64,000 bases of DNA from Aedes albopictus. Taxonomy: Eukaryota > Arthropoda > Insecta > Diptera > Culicidae. Made by a program: the position numbers and the translations under genes. Shown here one piece after another: positions 21,818-34,300 of the stretch (its first letter is position 1; each line of letters starts with the position of its first letter). The notes under the pieces were generated by a model. The model worked only from the letters and a program-made list of their open reading frames with translations. It ran no database searches and had not been told where the DNA came from. The DNA lies in the NCBI RefSeq assembly GCF_035046485.1, contig NC_085138.1:90941228-91005227 (forward strand). Reading direction: 5' to 3'.

Positions 21818-21996
21818 TTTTTTATCTGTACTAACGAGATTTTTAGCCTTAGGCTAGTTCATCTCGGGACCCACACTTTACTTCCCTTCCGAAGGAAGAA
21901 CTCACATTTTGCGAGTTTGTCGGGAGTGGGATTCGATCCCAGGTCCTCGGCGTGATGGTCAGGTGTTCTAACCATTACACCAGGTCCGCTCCCAGT
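21818..21996 (-). mobile_element. tRNA-derived SINE, minus strand
   Basis: Read on the minus strand: a tRNA-like head (A-box region TGGTGTAATGGTT, B-box GGATCGAATCCC), a body including TTCCTTCGGAAGGGAAG, the 30-nt hairpin and a short A-rich tail. GAAGATT flanks both sides (21811-21817, 21997-22003). It is about 90% like the plus-strand copy at 25762-25942. Transcription would be by RNA polymerase III from the internal boxes. Open frames across it are artefacts. Confidence 0.85.
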
Positions 21997-22003
21997 GAAG
22001 ATT

Positions 22004-22560
22004 GTTTCTGACGGTTTCCTGAAGAAATTGTAAGGGTAATGCTTCAAGAATTTGAAACTGGAAGAACTTATACTTGAGAGGTCAATATTTTGGGATTGCT
22101 CTACGGAGTCATTCAAAAGAGATTTAGTACAATTACTGGAAATTTTCGGAAAATTTTCAAAAAAGTATTCTAGAAAGATTCCAGACTTTGAGTAAAATGT
22201 TTTTAGGAAAAATTTTGTGATGTTTTTCCAGATGGCATTCCATGAATCTTTTTTGTGCAAATCCAAGAAAGCGACACTATTTTTTTCTGATTGTTTTAGT
22301 GGTGAATTTTCTGAAATATTCCGAAATTATTTTACCACTATTTCCATCGAAACTACAAAATTTTAATTCTGAAACATTGAAAACGGAAATCCCATAAGAA
22401 AAATCTCGCAGAATTCATTGATAATTTTTGCATCGAATCTATAAGAATATCTGTACTATAGAAATCACAAGGAAATTCGTTCAAAAGTTGTATGTATTGA
22501 CAATTTCGAAAGAGATTCAGATCAAATTCCGTAATGAATTGATAATAGTTATTTATGTAA
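22004..22560. other. Unassigned AT-rich DNA
   Basis: No gene or repeat recognised. Confidence 0.45.
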
Positions 22561-22668
22561 CGAGTTGCAAAAAGTTGATTTTTTCAGCACGAGTTGTACA
22601 TTTATCCAACGAGGCTTGCCGAGTTGGATAAATACGAAGAGTGTTGAAAAAATCGAGTCTTGCAACGA
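22561..22668. repeat. Inverted repeat, arms ~52 bp
   Basis: 22561-22614 (CGAGTTGCAA ... AACGAGGC) pairs with 22618-22668 (GCCGAGTTGG ... TTGCAACGAG) around a 3-nt loop. It could be a small MITE or the terminus of a larger element. No coding content. Confidence 0.7.
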
Positions 22669-22726
22669 GCTCCATACAAAATTTTATGCAATGATTTTTT
22701 TTTATAATGCAACCCATTTGAGTTGC

Positions 22727-22772
22727 ATAATGTTCATAATGCAACTCAAATGAGTTGCATTATGAACATTAT
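22727..22772. repeat. 46-bp near-perfect palindrome
   Basis: 22727-22748 and 22751-22772 are reverse complements around a 2-nt centre, built from the word ATGCAACTCA. Related words (TGCAACTCATTT) recur at 22709-22725 and 22789-22815, so the area is a cluster of nested inverted repeats. Confidence 0.8.
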
Positions 22773-22819
22773 ACAACTATTTTTCATTATGCAACTCATT
22801 TCAATTGCATAATGAGCCA

Positions 22820-25752
22820 GTTCGGAAAAATTGGCCAATATGATACCAAAATGAGTTATATAAAATGTTAATTATGATACTGAATTGCATAAAATATGTT
22901 AATATAGCCTATGATGTGTCTTGCGTACTGACTGTTGCTAAATCGTGGAGCTGACAAACTCTGTATTGGTCAAATATATATACTTAATTGAAACATAATC
23001 CAAATTTCACTTCTTGATCCCCAGAGAATTGACAACACATTCCTTATTGGATTTCAGGAATTCCTTGAAGAAAACAACAAATCATTTCAAATGTGCACCA
23101 AGAATTCGATTAGAACAATTTTGGAAAATTCGAAAAAAAAAACACTACTATTTCATCGGAAATCAAAATTAAATTAATTCTAACGTTTTTTAAGAATTTG
23201 AAAATTTTGGATTTTTAAGAATTTGCAGCAGGGAGAATTTATAGTTTTATGAGAATTTAATGTTTCAGAATTAACTGCGAAGCTTTATAAAGTTATTCAA
23301 GAGCAAATTTGTTTTAGTTATTACGAAAATTCCGAGTTTTTTTTTTAATTTAAAAAAATAATATTTCGAAAGGATTTCAGGTGAAATTTATAGAACTTTG
23401 AGTGAAATGTGTTTAGTTAAATTCTGGGAAGAATTTGCGAAGAACTTCTTGTAAATCTTTTTGGTTATTTCCAAGAAATGGTGGTGATTGCATCTGTAAG
23501 TGATTGTTTTCTTTGTGGTGAAACTTTTTAAACATGACAAAATTCTCAAAAAATACACATTTTTATAAGAATTTCGATTTTTTTTTTTATTTTAAAATTT
23601 TGATAATTGAAATTTTGTAAAAAAAATGTGGAAATCATGGATAACTTTTCGATTGAACTTAAAGGAAATCTGTACTACAAATTCGTTTAAAAAAAAAAAA
23701 AAGTTTGGAAAATTTCTGAAATTTTTCAAGAGTTATACGTTTATTTTCTGCAGGACTTTGACCTGGATGGTTAGTAATATTTTCTTTTATGTGCCCCGCT
23801 ACGTACATATAAAGCAAACATTCCGTGAAAACGAATCCGCCACGTATTCTTCGAAGAAGAACCGCAAAAAAAGCATTCCATGCTTTTGGGTCGTATTTCA
23901 TTATTTTGGCTCCAGCCGGCGACGAGGGTAATCGCCAGAAGCAAGAGCAGGAAAAAACAACACTCGAGCTTCGCCGGCACGCCGACGGTCGGTCGGTGAG
24001 TAGTGGTTCCAGAGAAACGTGATAACCGTCGTGATCGAAACGCGCTCTCTCGCCTGTCCCTGAGCTAGGTACAACGGGGAGGTCTATTGTTTTAAGGACA
24101 TAGTTGCTGGGGTTACAAAATGGCAGCGAGTATGGCCGCCACTCTCTCTCTTATACCTCCCTCTCCTTACCCTAGTCGTCGAGTAGCGCGGAAGTAAGCA
24201 AACAAATTCTCAAAATTATACGTGCTTACCTTCTCAAAATGCACTTAGGTTGCTACTGGTGGTAGACAACTATATTTTTCGTCCGTCGGGAAGTACTGCT
24301 TTGCATTTTTCACAGTCTTGCATCTTTCACAGCCAAAATGTAACACACACTGCACTTTTTTTTTCTTCGTCAAGTGCGTCCCACCTTTTTTAAACCATTT
24401 TTTAGCAATCTTCCAAACAACACAACACTGTAATAAATTGATCGATCACGTGAAATTGTCCTCACTTTCGCCTGATCTACCGTTTATCGCGAAAAACTTA
24501 CGCGTTTTCCACTTTTGTGGTCGAAAACCCGGATCAATTTACATCGCGGTTCGCTAAAACGGAAAAGCGTACCGTTAAACTGAGTGGTATTGTTCAACGT
24601 ACGGTGAAATTGATTAAACCGCAGTTTATGTTTATCACGAAACAAGGCTGTTATTTTGTTAATCTTTTTAACTATTTTAAATATCATACTGCCAATGTGA
24701 TTTCAATAGACAACAGAACGATCGTTTGCTGTTTATGAGTTGAAATTACATCAATTAATGTCACCCCATAACACGGTAGTTTTCCTACGGTCTTAGAGAA
24801 AAAGTACGAGAGAAGAGAGGAGAGAGTTGTCAACAAAAACGTAAATAAAGTGGTGCACAATGGAATAATTGGTGAAAATATTGGGCAAAGTAGGAATTTA
24901 AATAAATTTAAAAATGTTTTATAAGAACAAATTGTGTTGGTGGGCATATGCAATAAATCAAATGTGAGCCAAAATTCAAAGATAAAACTGCTATTTTACT
25001 ACAGCTCATTTTGGAATGTTTTTGTTAGTTTATTTGACCAAATCACACTACACTGTGCGACGTCTGATTTGTTTGTTTTGAGTGGGTGGTTGAGAGGGTT
25101 ATTAGAGCGGAAGCCAAGCTTATTTTTATGATTTCGAGCAACCTTCACCTTAAGCTTTAATTTATTTGCACTCCGTGTCGGGTGGGAGTTGGTCGTTGCG
25201 TTGGTTGAACAAATGCGGCTGTGGAGACACAGGACCGTTTCGTACCGCTGCGTACGAACTTCGCGGCTGGTACTTTATGGATATTTTTATCCTGGCTGAT
25301 GGGGACTGGTTGGTCCCATCTCTCGGTATAATTTACGTACTTGAGTTCGCGTAATGTGACGTTATTGGAAGTGTAGATGATGGTAGAGGGCGGCGGTTCC
25401 GCTTTGCCGCAGGGGGAGGATGAAATCTACGAAGTTGGAAACGAGTGTAAAGATGTTGGCTTAATAAAATTTTAAGACGTCGGATGAACGAAATTTTATG
25501 ACTTCATTGGCAGTTTTTGGCGAAGAGCAGAAGTCTTCTATTTTTTGGAAGTTACCGAAGGGAAATTAATTTCTGGATCAAAAATGTAGATAAACTTTGA
25601 AATGTGTTCATGTCTTTGAATTTTTATATGTTTTTGCATTCATGAATAATTTCTGGGAATTTCACCAATATGTGCAGTGATGCTTAATAAGCACATTTGG
25701 TTCTGAGGCAGGCAAAGATTTATTAGGAACATTCAGTGGTCAAGAAAAATTA
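22820..25752. other. Unassigned DNA; possible regulatory or 5' exon patch at 23800-24200
   Basis: Mostly AT-rich. A GC-richer, CpG-containing patch at ~23780-24200 ends one segment with TCG|GTGAGTAG (GT at 23996), a good splice-donor consensus. A second GC-rich patch lies at 25140-25440. No protein with a known domain is encoded in either. They may belong to an untranslated exon or promoter of a host gene outside the window. Confidence 0.3.
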
Positions 25753-25761
25753 TGAAAGAGT

Positions 25762-25942
25762 GGAGTGGACCCGGTGTGATGGTTAAAGCACGTGACTATC
25801 ACGTCGAGAACCTGGGATCGAATCCCACTCCCGACAAACTCGCAAAATGTGAGTTCTTTCTTCGGAAGGGAAGTAAAGCGTGGATCCCGAGATGAACTAG
25901 CCCAAGGCTTAAAATCTCGTTATTACAGATAAAAAACATATT
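25762..25942 (+). mobile_element. tRNA-derived SINE, plus strand
   Basis: tRNA-like head with the B-box GGATCGAATCCC at ~25812, a body matching the minus-strand SINE at 21818-21996, the 30-nt 3' hairpin at 25889-25918 and a tail ATTACAGATAAAAAAC. The 9-bp target duplication TGAAAGAGT (25753-25761, 25943-25951) is exact. Confidence 0.88.
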
Positions 25943-25951
25943 TGAAAGAGT

Positions 25952-27049
25952 AAGAGAGAGAAACGACAAAAGACAAGTGTAGAGGAGAGATAGGAAAAAA
26001 TGGCAACGAAAGAAAAATATAAAAGAGAAGAAAATAAGACAAACAAAGAGAAGGGAAGAAAAGAGTTGAAAGATGAGATATTGGAAGTGATAAGAGCGGC
26101 ATGAAGAAGTAGATTTCTTAAGTAAAATTACAATCCAAAACAATACTTTCAAGCTTAGTTAGATTTAGAGAGCATACAGCCAGTATTATTTATTATCAGT
26201 TAAAGTAGGTTTTTGTTAATGTTATTATTAAAGTAGGTTTTTAGAACCTCCTATAAACTATTGGACTATAAAATCGGGCATTCTTATCAAATTTAAATTC
26301 TTTTTCAAATTACCCGTAATTTGTCAAGCATAGTTTTTGCTTATTTTTCTACGCCGTGTTTTTTAAAATGAATGCTGGGTACTCGGGTACCCTGTCGGCC
26401 ACATTAGAGATAATCTGAATCTTACTGACAAGTACTTCTGAAGTAAACTACCGCAATTTAATTGCATAAGCTTTGAAATGCTAATGCCATGCAGGTGCAA
26501 ACGATTATCCAACTCCATCTTTATGCACGACGCCAACGCTCAAACATCATGAGCACTAATTACTTATGCTTCTAGAAATCCGATCGCCTCCGGAGGGCGG
26601 TCACTATCAGATGTATGTGATTAATAATCCATGATTGGTAAAATTGAATTACAAGGTCCAATGGAGCTGAGACCAATGGCATCGGATGGAGCACTAGAGA
26701 GTGGAACGAACGAAACATTGAAGGGATTATTCAACCTTGGTCGGTTATTGCCAACGGTGCTAGCTGGCAAATTTGATAAATTAATCAGAGCGCTGAGCTT
26801 ATTGTAAAATTGAATTTGCGAAGCCCTCGGTTCTGCATTAATTTTGTATCTGCGGATTGACCGTCGATGACCAGTCCCTATACTAAAAACCTGATTTGAT
26901 CCACCTATGGTGAACAGAACCCTTCTTACAATTATTAAAATTATTGTTGTTCAAGCTGACCCGACGCTAGCCAGCCACGTCAGCTAGAAAAAAAATAATT
27001 TGAAAATTCCAGCTACAATTCTTCACTGCAACACTTTTCCACGTGCACG
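25952..27049. other. Unassigned DNA
   Basis: A GA-rich run at 25940-26090, then ordinary AT-rich sequence. 'aaagtaggtttttag' and a related copy occur at 26203 and 26229. No gene recognised. Confidence 0.45.
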
Positions 27050-27325
27050 TCTGTCGGTTCAGTTTGCCTAGTAGTAAGGCTTTGTACCGCCAATCCGGAG
27101 ACGGCGGGTTCGATTCCTGTTCCGGTCGAGGAAATTTTCTCAACTCCCTGGGCATAGAGTATCATTGTACTTGCCTCACAATATTCAAATTCATGCAATG
27201 ACAATTCAAGAACGCCCTTCAGTTAATAACTGTGGAAGTGCTTTAAGAACATTATGTTGAAGAGAGACAGGTAAAGTTCCAGTTGGATCGTCGAGCCAGA
27301 AAGAAGCAGTCTGTCGATTCATAAA
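27050..27325 (+). mobile_element. Feilai-like tRNA-derived SINE
   Basis: A tRNA-like head with a strong B-box (CGGGTTCGATTCCTG at ~27107) is followed by a body with 'aactgtggaagtgcttt' and 'aaagttccagttgg', then an AGAAAGAAG-type end. The body matches the minus-strand copy at 53939-54140. I recognise this 3' body as Feilai-type from Aedes; the name is from memory and unchecked. Confidence 0.7.
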
Positions 27326-27975
27326 ATACTGCCGAATCTACTGGTTGTACGCTTTTATAAAGTAGAAAAGAGAGTTCCAGAGATGTCTACAATGTTCAGC
27401 TATTTCTGTAAAGTTCTCGAGAACATTCCAGAATCTCTCTAGAATGCTTCTCTCTTCTCCAGAAAGTTCTCGAAATTTTATTAGTTTTGATGTTCTCAAA
27501 CTTTTTTTTTAACTTTGACATAAAACACAGAACAACAAACTGTTGGGGGTGATTCCCACGATTTCCATTTAATTCTCGACCACTTCATCCCTTCTATAGT
27601 TCAGTGTTTACCAATTGTCTGCATCCTTGAGGACCTATTTGATGATGACGACCCCTGGATATGAAATGGCTAAATCATTCTAAAGCAATTCCACCTCCAC
27701 CAGACTAGATTCGAATGTCAGTTCTATTCAAAAACAATGCCCCTTGCAAACAAGGCAGCTTTTACCAACGAACCGAATGTTGCTTTTCAATGTTTCACTT
27801 TTGTAATCCTTCTATCAATTTTGTAGACAAATCCAACAAGAAAAGGGCCACCCCCTTGCTGCTCTGTGTCCTCACCTAGCCACGTGCCATTTTCACTCTA
27901 TTCATTTACCGGACCCCGTTGCTGGCCTTCGTTCTCAACGGAAAAGACCTATATAGGAACCAGACCAACCCCATA
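27326..27975. other. Unassigned DNA
   Basis: Contains 'ccagaaagttctcgaa'-type short repeats at 27405-27475. No coding signal. Confidence 0.45.
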
Positions 27976-29303
27976 GAGTAATGCGGGGCAAAAGTTCGCA
28001 CGGGGCAAAAGTTCGCAGTGGGTCTTTTTCTGAGCACGAGTTAAGAACCCAAACAAATCTGTATGGGTTCGACACATAATCCGGTCAGCAACTCGTCAAT
28101 AAAAATTGGAACGATTTCGTTATGGTTTGGCAGAGTAATGCGAAAAAATGTGTTTTTCGGTGTTTTGATTGAATTTTTGGACCTTTTGGAATAAGAATTT
28201 GTAGTAACAGGAAGAAGAAGAATCTCATAACCTGTTGATGTCGGAGAACTGTTATTCCATAGTAGTTCTAGAGGTGCACTTGAATAAACAATAAACTACT
28301 AGTGCTTCTTGCAGAAAGGTACATTGTTAAAACCTCGACAGTGGGGCAAAAGTTCGCAGTTGCTGTGGGGCAAAAGTTCGCACTACATTTCTGAGTCTAG
28401 TACATCCATATAATTACAGAATCTTTGAAGCAATGATAATTTCGTATAGAAACTACTATATATGCATAATATGTGTAGTATACACCCTGAAATCGTTGCG
28501 GCAAAGGGTTTGGATTTACGTTTGTAAGAAGATTGATTGTAAGACATACATTATGTTCTTCCATTTAAGTCAATACATGAAAAATGACTAGAAAACATTT
28601 TAAAACATTTTCTCCGTTATCCTCGCTGTGTCTTTTCGTATGTTTTTGAAGGTCTTATGCATCTACTTTACCGGGGTCTTCAATAGCTTAGTTTGTAAAT
28701 TCACAGTTATAATTCATCACCATACTGACGGGGATAAGATTCGATTACGGTCCCGTTCAACAGTTTTGCTGCATATTTGATTTTTTTTTTCATGTATTTT
28801 GTGCAACATGTATCTCTATGATTACCCCATAATGTATTTTGACAACTTCAGTAACGCTGTAAAGGACAGCTCTTAATTAATAGTTGTGGAAATCTTTATA
28901 AAACACGCTCTATACAAAAGCTGAACACCAGGTCGTATTCCAGTTGGGCCGTAAAGCTAAGAACAGAAAGAAACAGATTTCATGGCTAGAGTGAAAAGAC
29001 GAACATGAATTAACATGAAATAAATGAACATCACACCAATAAACTACCCTGTACAAGGTGCGAACTTTTGCCCCGCATAATGCGAACTTTTGCCCCCACT
29101 ATGGGGCAAAAGTTCGCATTGGAGTACTTGTTTTAAAAATTGTATTACTAAAACTAAAAAAGGAACGCGAAAAAATCTAGTACTACGTTTTGAAGGCAAC
29201 ATGATAGGGACCCGTTTAACGAAGAAAAACGATATTGTTTTCTTTTTGTTCAATAGCTATTTTGTGAAGTCTGTTAGGTGCGAACTTTTGCCCCGCATTA
29301 CTC
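27976..29303. mobile_element. 1.33-kb element with TA duplication and eight GGGGCAAAAGTTCGCA motifs
   Basis: TIRs begin GAGTAATGCGGGGCAAAAG on both ends; TA lies outside (27974-27975, 29304-29305). The 16-mer GGGGCAAAAGTTCGCA occurs forward at 27985, 28002, 28343, 28367 and 29103, and reversed at 29059, 29081 and 29279. Repeated subterminal motifs are typical transposase-binding sites. No transposase ORF. A degenerate SINE sits at ~28670-28990. Confidence 0.82.
28670..28990 (+). mobile_element. Degenerate Feilai-like SINE inside the 16-mer element
   Basis: A decayed tRNA-like head (GATTCGATTACGG at ~28738) and a body with 'aatagttgtggaaatctt' and 'attccagttgggcc', ending AGAACAGAAAGAAAC. It parallels 27050-27325 at low identity. 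Confidence 0.5.
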
Positions 29304-29305
29304 TA

Positions 29306-29533
29306 ATGCTTGCTCTAACTTTGTCCGGAGCTTGGAGGAGCTAAAAGATTAAACTCTAAGCCTTCCCATTATTCCTTGACTGCTCCAGAGCTCAAGCCCG
29401 TGGGAAATCCGAATCATCGTCTCAGGGAAACAAGAGGTTGTCCAACAGGGAAGAAGCAGAGGCCAAAGCTTTTATCACTTATGTCTAGGCTTGGGCTCCC
29501 CGAACGGTACGTTAAACGGAAAATGTTTACGTA
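29306..29533. other. Unassigned spacer
   Basis: Nothing recognised between two TA-flanked elements. Confidence 0.4.
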
Positions 29534-30461
29534 AAGCTTGAGTCATTTAATATCTGGACGCAAAAAACGGATCTGTCTCGGAAATATGTTATTGAAATAA
29601 AAAATATGTTGTACTTAAAATCAAGGATATTTATTGAACTTTCTAGGAAAAATAGCCTTAAAATTATTCCGATTTGTTTTTTATGAAATTTTGACCTTTC
29701 CCCGAAAAACCACTCATCATATCTTGGACAGTCTGTTAATTCACCTGAGCGGCTATTTTGTTCCACCATCTTTGCATCTATGTTGCATCCCGACCACCTT
29801 TCCACTCTTCTTCAACTTCTGCTTGACAATTGCCCAATATTTCTCGATTGGGCGGAACTAAGGGCAATTTGGTGGATTGATTTCTTTTTTTGATAAAATC
29901 CACCTCGTTGTATTGATGCCACTGTAGCACTTCTCTGCTGTAGTGGCAACTTGCCAGATCTGGCCAAAACTTAACAGGTCCATTGTAAGCTGTTCAGAAC
30001 GGAAGAACACGCTTTTCCAGGCACTCCTGCTTGTACACTTTGGAATCCATGGCCCTGTTTGTCACGAAAACCTTTGTTTTTTGGTCGCAGCTGCAAATAC
30101 CTTGCCTGATCATCAACTTTCTTATTGGCAAAAACAAACTTGAACTTACTGGGGACATCACCTCGACCTGTGGCTTTATAAAATTATTGTCCGGGAAGCT
30201 GACCATAGTCCATTTTCACGTACTTCGCAATTTTTGAACCTGACCACGTTGGATTTTCGAAGTGTGTGTCCAAAATTAATTATCGATGCGCGGCTTCCAT
30301 TACGTATAACTTTTAAGAAACGAAACCAATCGTGACAAAATTTTCAACACTGAAGGAGGCAACATTCCAAAACAAACTGCTGTCAAAGTTTTCCAGATCC
30401 GACCACCAGAGGCGGTACAGTAAATTGAACAGTGCGTCCAGATATTAAATGACTCAAGCTT
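29534..30461 (-). mobile_element. Tc1/mariner transposon relic, ITmD37E type
   Basis: Both ends read AAGCTTGAGTCATTTAATAT inward, with TA outside (29532-29533, 30462-30463). The interior encodes, on the minus strand, fragments of a mosquito-type DD37E transposase. At 928 bp it is shorter than the ~1.3 kb expected, so the centre of the gene is deleted. Confidence 0.82.
29690..30300 (-). pseudogene. Broken ITmD37E-type transposase
   Basis: An ATG at 30300-30298 starts a frame that stops after six codons, but THFENPTWSGSKIAKYVKM follows in another frame. The helix-turn-helix region and first catalytic Asp are gone. Later text includes KVFVTNRAMDSKVYKQECLE, a frameshifted WPDLASCHYSREVLQW that carries the second Asp, and a C-terminal FRPIEKYWAIVKQKLKK, which carries the catalytic Glu. 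The motif PIEKYWAIVK is typical of ITm transposases. Several frameshifts, a stop before FRPIEKYW and the internal deletion make it inactive. The intact enzyme would cut at TA-flanked TIRs. Confidence 0.8.
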
Positions 30462-30465
30462 TAAC

Positions 30466-31145
30466 CTTGTTAAAGCATCCGACACAGGGAGGGACAGCTT
30501 GTTGTAGGGCACTACCAGCACATGCTCGTCCTTTCCTTGGTTTGGTCCATTATGCACCCTCGCTACATTCTTCAAGACTTATCCTATAACATTCTACGAA
30601 CAGAACTTTCCGGATGCCATCCATCCGTTTACAGGTTCTCTTTTTTCGGGATCAAATATCCAAGCGCAAGCATGCATGCTCCTGTGGAACGAGAGCATAA
30701 ACTTTTCCCCATCATTGTCAGGTAAGCATGTTTCCCAGAATCTTTTGGGAAAACTTTACCAGCATAGCTATGTCCTCCTATCCCAAAACGGAAGCACTAA
30801 TTGCCGATGAACATGTGTGTGCACCACCGACGAGGACCGTTTGGGAAAACGAGCTTCCAAATCCAATCGGTAATCCGGTGATCAATCTACCATTTTGTCT
30901 CCCTTCTATGCTCTCTTCGCTAGAGGAATCTCTAAACAGCGCACAGAGTAAATTGACCGCATTAACCGTAATCCAGTCCTGGTCCTCCTATTGTCCTCAT
31001 CTGCGTGTACGGAGGAAAGGAAGCTCGAAAAGGAGCTAGTAGATACACTTCCCACCAGGTTCCCTACTAAATGGAGCCAGGATTTAGTCACAACCTAATC
31101 ATGGAATCCGATCGGAATTGAATTTAATAGAGTGCTCTCCGGATG
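30466..31145. other. Unassigned DNA
   Basis: Slightly GC-richer than its surroundings. The 103-codon open frame at 30728-31039 shows no known domain. No gene called. Confidence 0.4.
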
Positions 31146-31381
31146 GGCTTTGGCTGAACGGTTCCTGGGAATGTGAATTGGTTGGGTGGGAACTGCCATG
31201 ATACTGGTGTTCTTGAAATTATGTTAGTAACTTTAAACAATGATTACATCGTTCAACACTAAATTTTGTTATGGGATGCGAAAAAAAACAGGGTTTAAGT
31301 AGGATCCTAGAAGTGTCATAGTGAAAGAATTTTTAAAAAATATTGGACCTGGCCTTCACAGTTTATGACCGAAGTTCGTAT
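31146..31381 (+). repeat. 236-bp direct repeat, left flank of LOA LINE
   Basis: Matches 35749-35983 over its full length at about 95% (a few substitutions and small indels in an A-run). The LOA element occupies exactly the interval between the copies. Confidence 0.9.
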
Positions 31382-34300
31382 AGGTAAATCCAACGGCAGC
31401 TAACGATCCCTCCGCATCTGGTGGCAGGAACGAGAACCCTATGAAAAACGTGTCTCCGCCAAAATTTGCCATCAGGTATCAGGTATCAGAAGGCCGGCTC
31501 CAGAGGCACGTTATCCTCCATTTGGGACATTTGTGCCATCGCCAAAATAATAGCCTATTTCATCATCTACCTGAGGGAAAAGGAAGGAAATAAGGATAGG
31601 GATGGGGATAAGGACAGGTAGGGAAACAGGAAAAGTACACTGGAGGAGGATACTAACGTACAAGCGTACCACAATGGGTTCAAACAGCGCCCTGAAAAGG
31701 GCACTGTAATAACGCATAAAGCGAAAGAGAGCCTATAGCTCTTTACCACAGCGGGTTAAGAACAACAGAATATCCTGAATATTCAGGTCTCTGAAGTCAG
31801 TTTCACTTAATAAGTGTTTACCGAATACTCGGAAACGCAGTTGCGCAAAAACTGGACAGTTACATATCAAATGATACGAAGTTCCATAATCGGATTCACA
31901 GCTATCACATGCAAATGAATCAGCTTGCTGAATATTTGCCATGTGATAGCTGAGTCGGCAGTGGCCAGTCAATGCTTTGACCAGAATGCTGCAATTCTGC
32001 TTTGACTGATTTGTAAGATACTTCGCCATCTTTGGAGATGGCTCAGTACAATACAATTTGGTTTGAAGACATGACTCCAAACTATTCCAGTAATGCTTGT
32101 GCTGAGTGGCAGTCGAGGTGTGAATCTGAAGCTTTACCCAACACTTCGATATCGGAATAGCTGGCTCAGGGCCAATGAAATCATGTGATGCTCCAGTGAG
32201 AACTAACTCATCAGCAAATTCATTTCCAGCGATAGAAGAATGACCAGGTACCCGTGCAAGGTGAACAGCATTTGCTGAAATCAGCTCCTCGATTTGAGTT
32301 CGACAAGCGATAACTATCTTCGACCTAGAGTTGGTCGAAGCAAGTGCTTTAATAGCAGCCTGGCTATCTGAACAGAAGTATATTACTTTGCCCATTACTT
32401 GCTTCTGAAGTGCTGATTGCACTCCGCACATAAAAGCTAAGATTTCGGCCTGAAAAACGGTGCAGTGTCTACCAAGTGAGTAAGACTGATACAGCCTTAG
32501 CTCACGAGAATAAACACCAGCACCTGCTCGACCTTCGAGAAGGGAGCCATCAGTGTAACATACGATGCCGTCTGAAATACTTATTTCCAGATAACCAGAT
32601 GTCCACTCTTCCCGGGAAGGGACATTCGTGGAAAATGTCCTATATGGAAAATTACAAGCAATTGTAAGATCACTTGGAGCAAGGACAATTTTGTCCCAAT
32701 TTACCAAAAGTGAAAACAACGAGGTGTGTGTTGATGTGCGGTTCACAGGAGTTTCCTCTGGTAGACCGAGTACCCGTAGACGGTAAGTGCAAGAAAGTGC
32801 TTCTTGTTTGAGATGAATGTGTAGTGGGGCAACGTCAAAGAGAACTTCGAGCGCTGCCGTGGGAGTTGAAGAGAACGCTCCAGACATCGCCATTAAGCAC
32901 ATCCTTTAGAGATGGCCTAACTTTGATTGGACCGTTCTCACTTCGCCCTTTTGCCACCACACAAGACATCCATATGCCAATATTGGACGAACAACAGTTG
33001 TGTAGATCCATTTGATATACTTGAGATTTAGACCCCAAGTTGTACTAAAGGTTCGCCGGCATTGCCCGAAGGTTATACAAGCTTTCTTGATTCTGAACTC
33101 AACGTGAGGTGTCCAGGTCCAGGAAAGCTTGGAATCAAGAATGACTCCAACGTACTTTACCTGGTCAGTCACATCGATTTCAGAATCAAAGAGACGTAAA
33201 GGTCGAACGCCATTACGGTTTCGCCTTTCCGTAAAAAAAACAATAGATGTTTTACTCGGATTAACCGAAAGGCCATATTGGCAACACCAACCCTCAACTA
33301 CCTGAAGGGCGCTTTTCATCAGGTCGAAAAGGGTGGTTATGCACATATCAACTAACAATGCTAGGTAGTCGTCGGCAAAACCATAAGTAGGAAAACCGCT
33401 ATTATTGAGTTGCCTCAATAGCGTATCTGCTACGAGATTCCACAAAACTGGTGATAAGACTCCCCCTTGGGGGCATCCACAAACACTCAATTTCCTAATC
33501 CCTGCTAGACGCAATGTCGAGAAGAGATATCGGTTTTTGGGCATTTGATGAATCCAATTGGAAATCATTGGAGATATACCATGACTCCGTGCGGCTTCCA
33601 ATATGGCATCGAAAGGCACGTTGTCAAAGGCACTCTCGATATCTAAGAAAACACCCAAGCAGAATTGCTTTTGAGCGAATGCTTTCTCGATATCGTAAAC
33701 AACTTTGTATAAAAGAGTCACAGTGGACTTTTCAGATTGGTAAGCATGTTGGTTCACATGAAGAGGCACATTGGCCAGATGAACATCACGGATGTGATGA
33801 TCCACAATGCGTTCTAAGCATTTCAGAAGAAACGAGGTCAAACTGATAGGTCTGAAACTCTTTGCTTCTTCATACGACGCACGACCCACTTTCGGAATAA
33901 ACTTCACAGTAATATCCCGCCAGGATTTGGGAATATACCCTGTAGCAAAACTGCAAACAAGTAGTTTTTTCAAAACATGTTTGAAATGATCAAATCCCTT
34001 CTGAAGCAAAATAGGATAAATCCCATCTGCCCTAGGAGATTTGAAAGAAGCAAAGCTATTAAGTGCCTACTCAATCGATTCTATAGTAACAATACTCCGA
34101 GCCGAAGCCAGGGTATTGTAACTGAATAAGCATTCCAGAACTTCCTCATCAGAGGAAGTCAGATCGCCATTTGGCAAACGAAGTTCGTTCACTCGGAAAT
34201 CCTTAGATTTCGCAAGGATTTGATTTAACCGACTGACTTCACTCAAACTGGAAACATTTGTACAAAGGTTTTTCCAGCCAGATCGTTCAGCAGACCGGAG

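Noticed and set aside
21859..22266. 135-codon minus-strand open frame
   Set aside because: Its C-terminal part is translated SINE sequence and the rest is AT-rich spacer; no domain.
24069..24095. 'gaggtctattg' resembling the right end of the foldback element
   Set aside because: Only about 11 bp match, with no continuing arm or partner end, so it is treated as chance.
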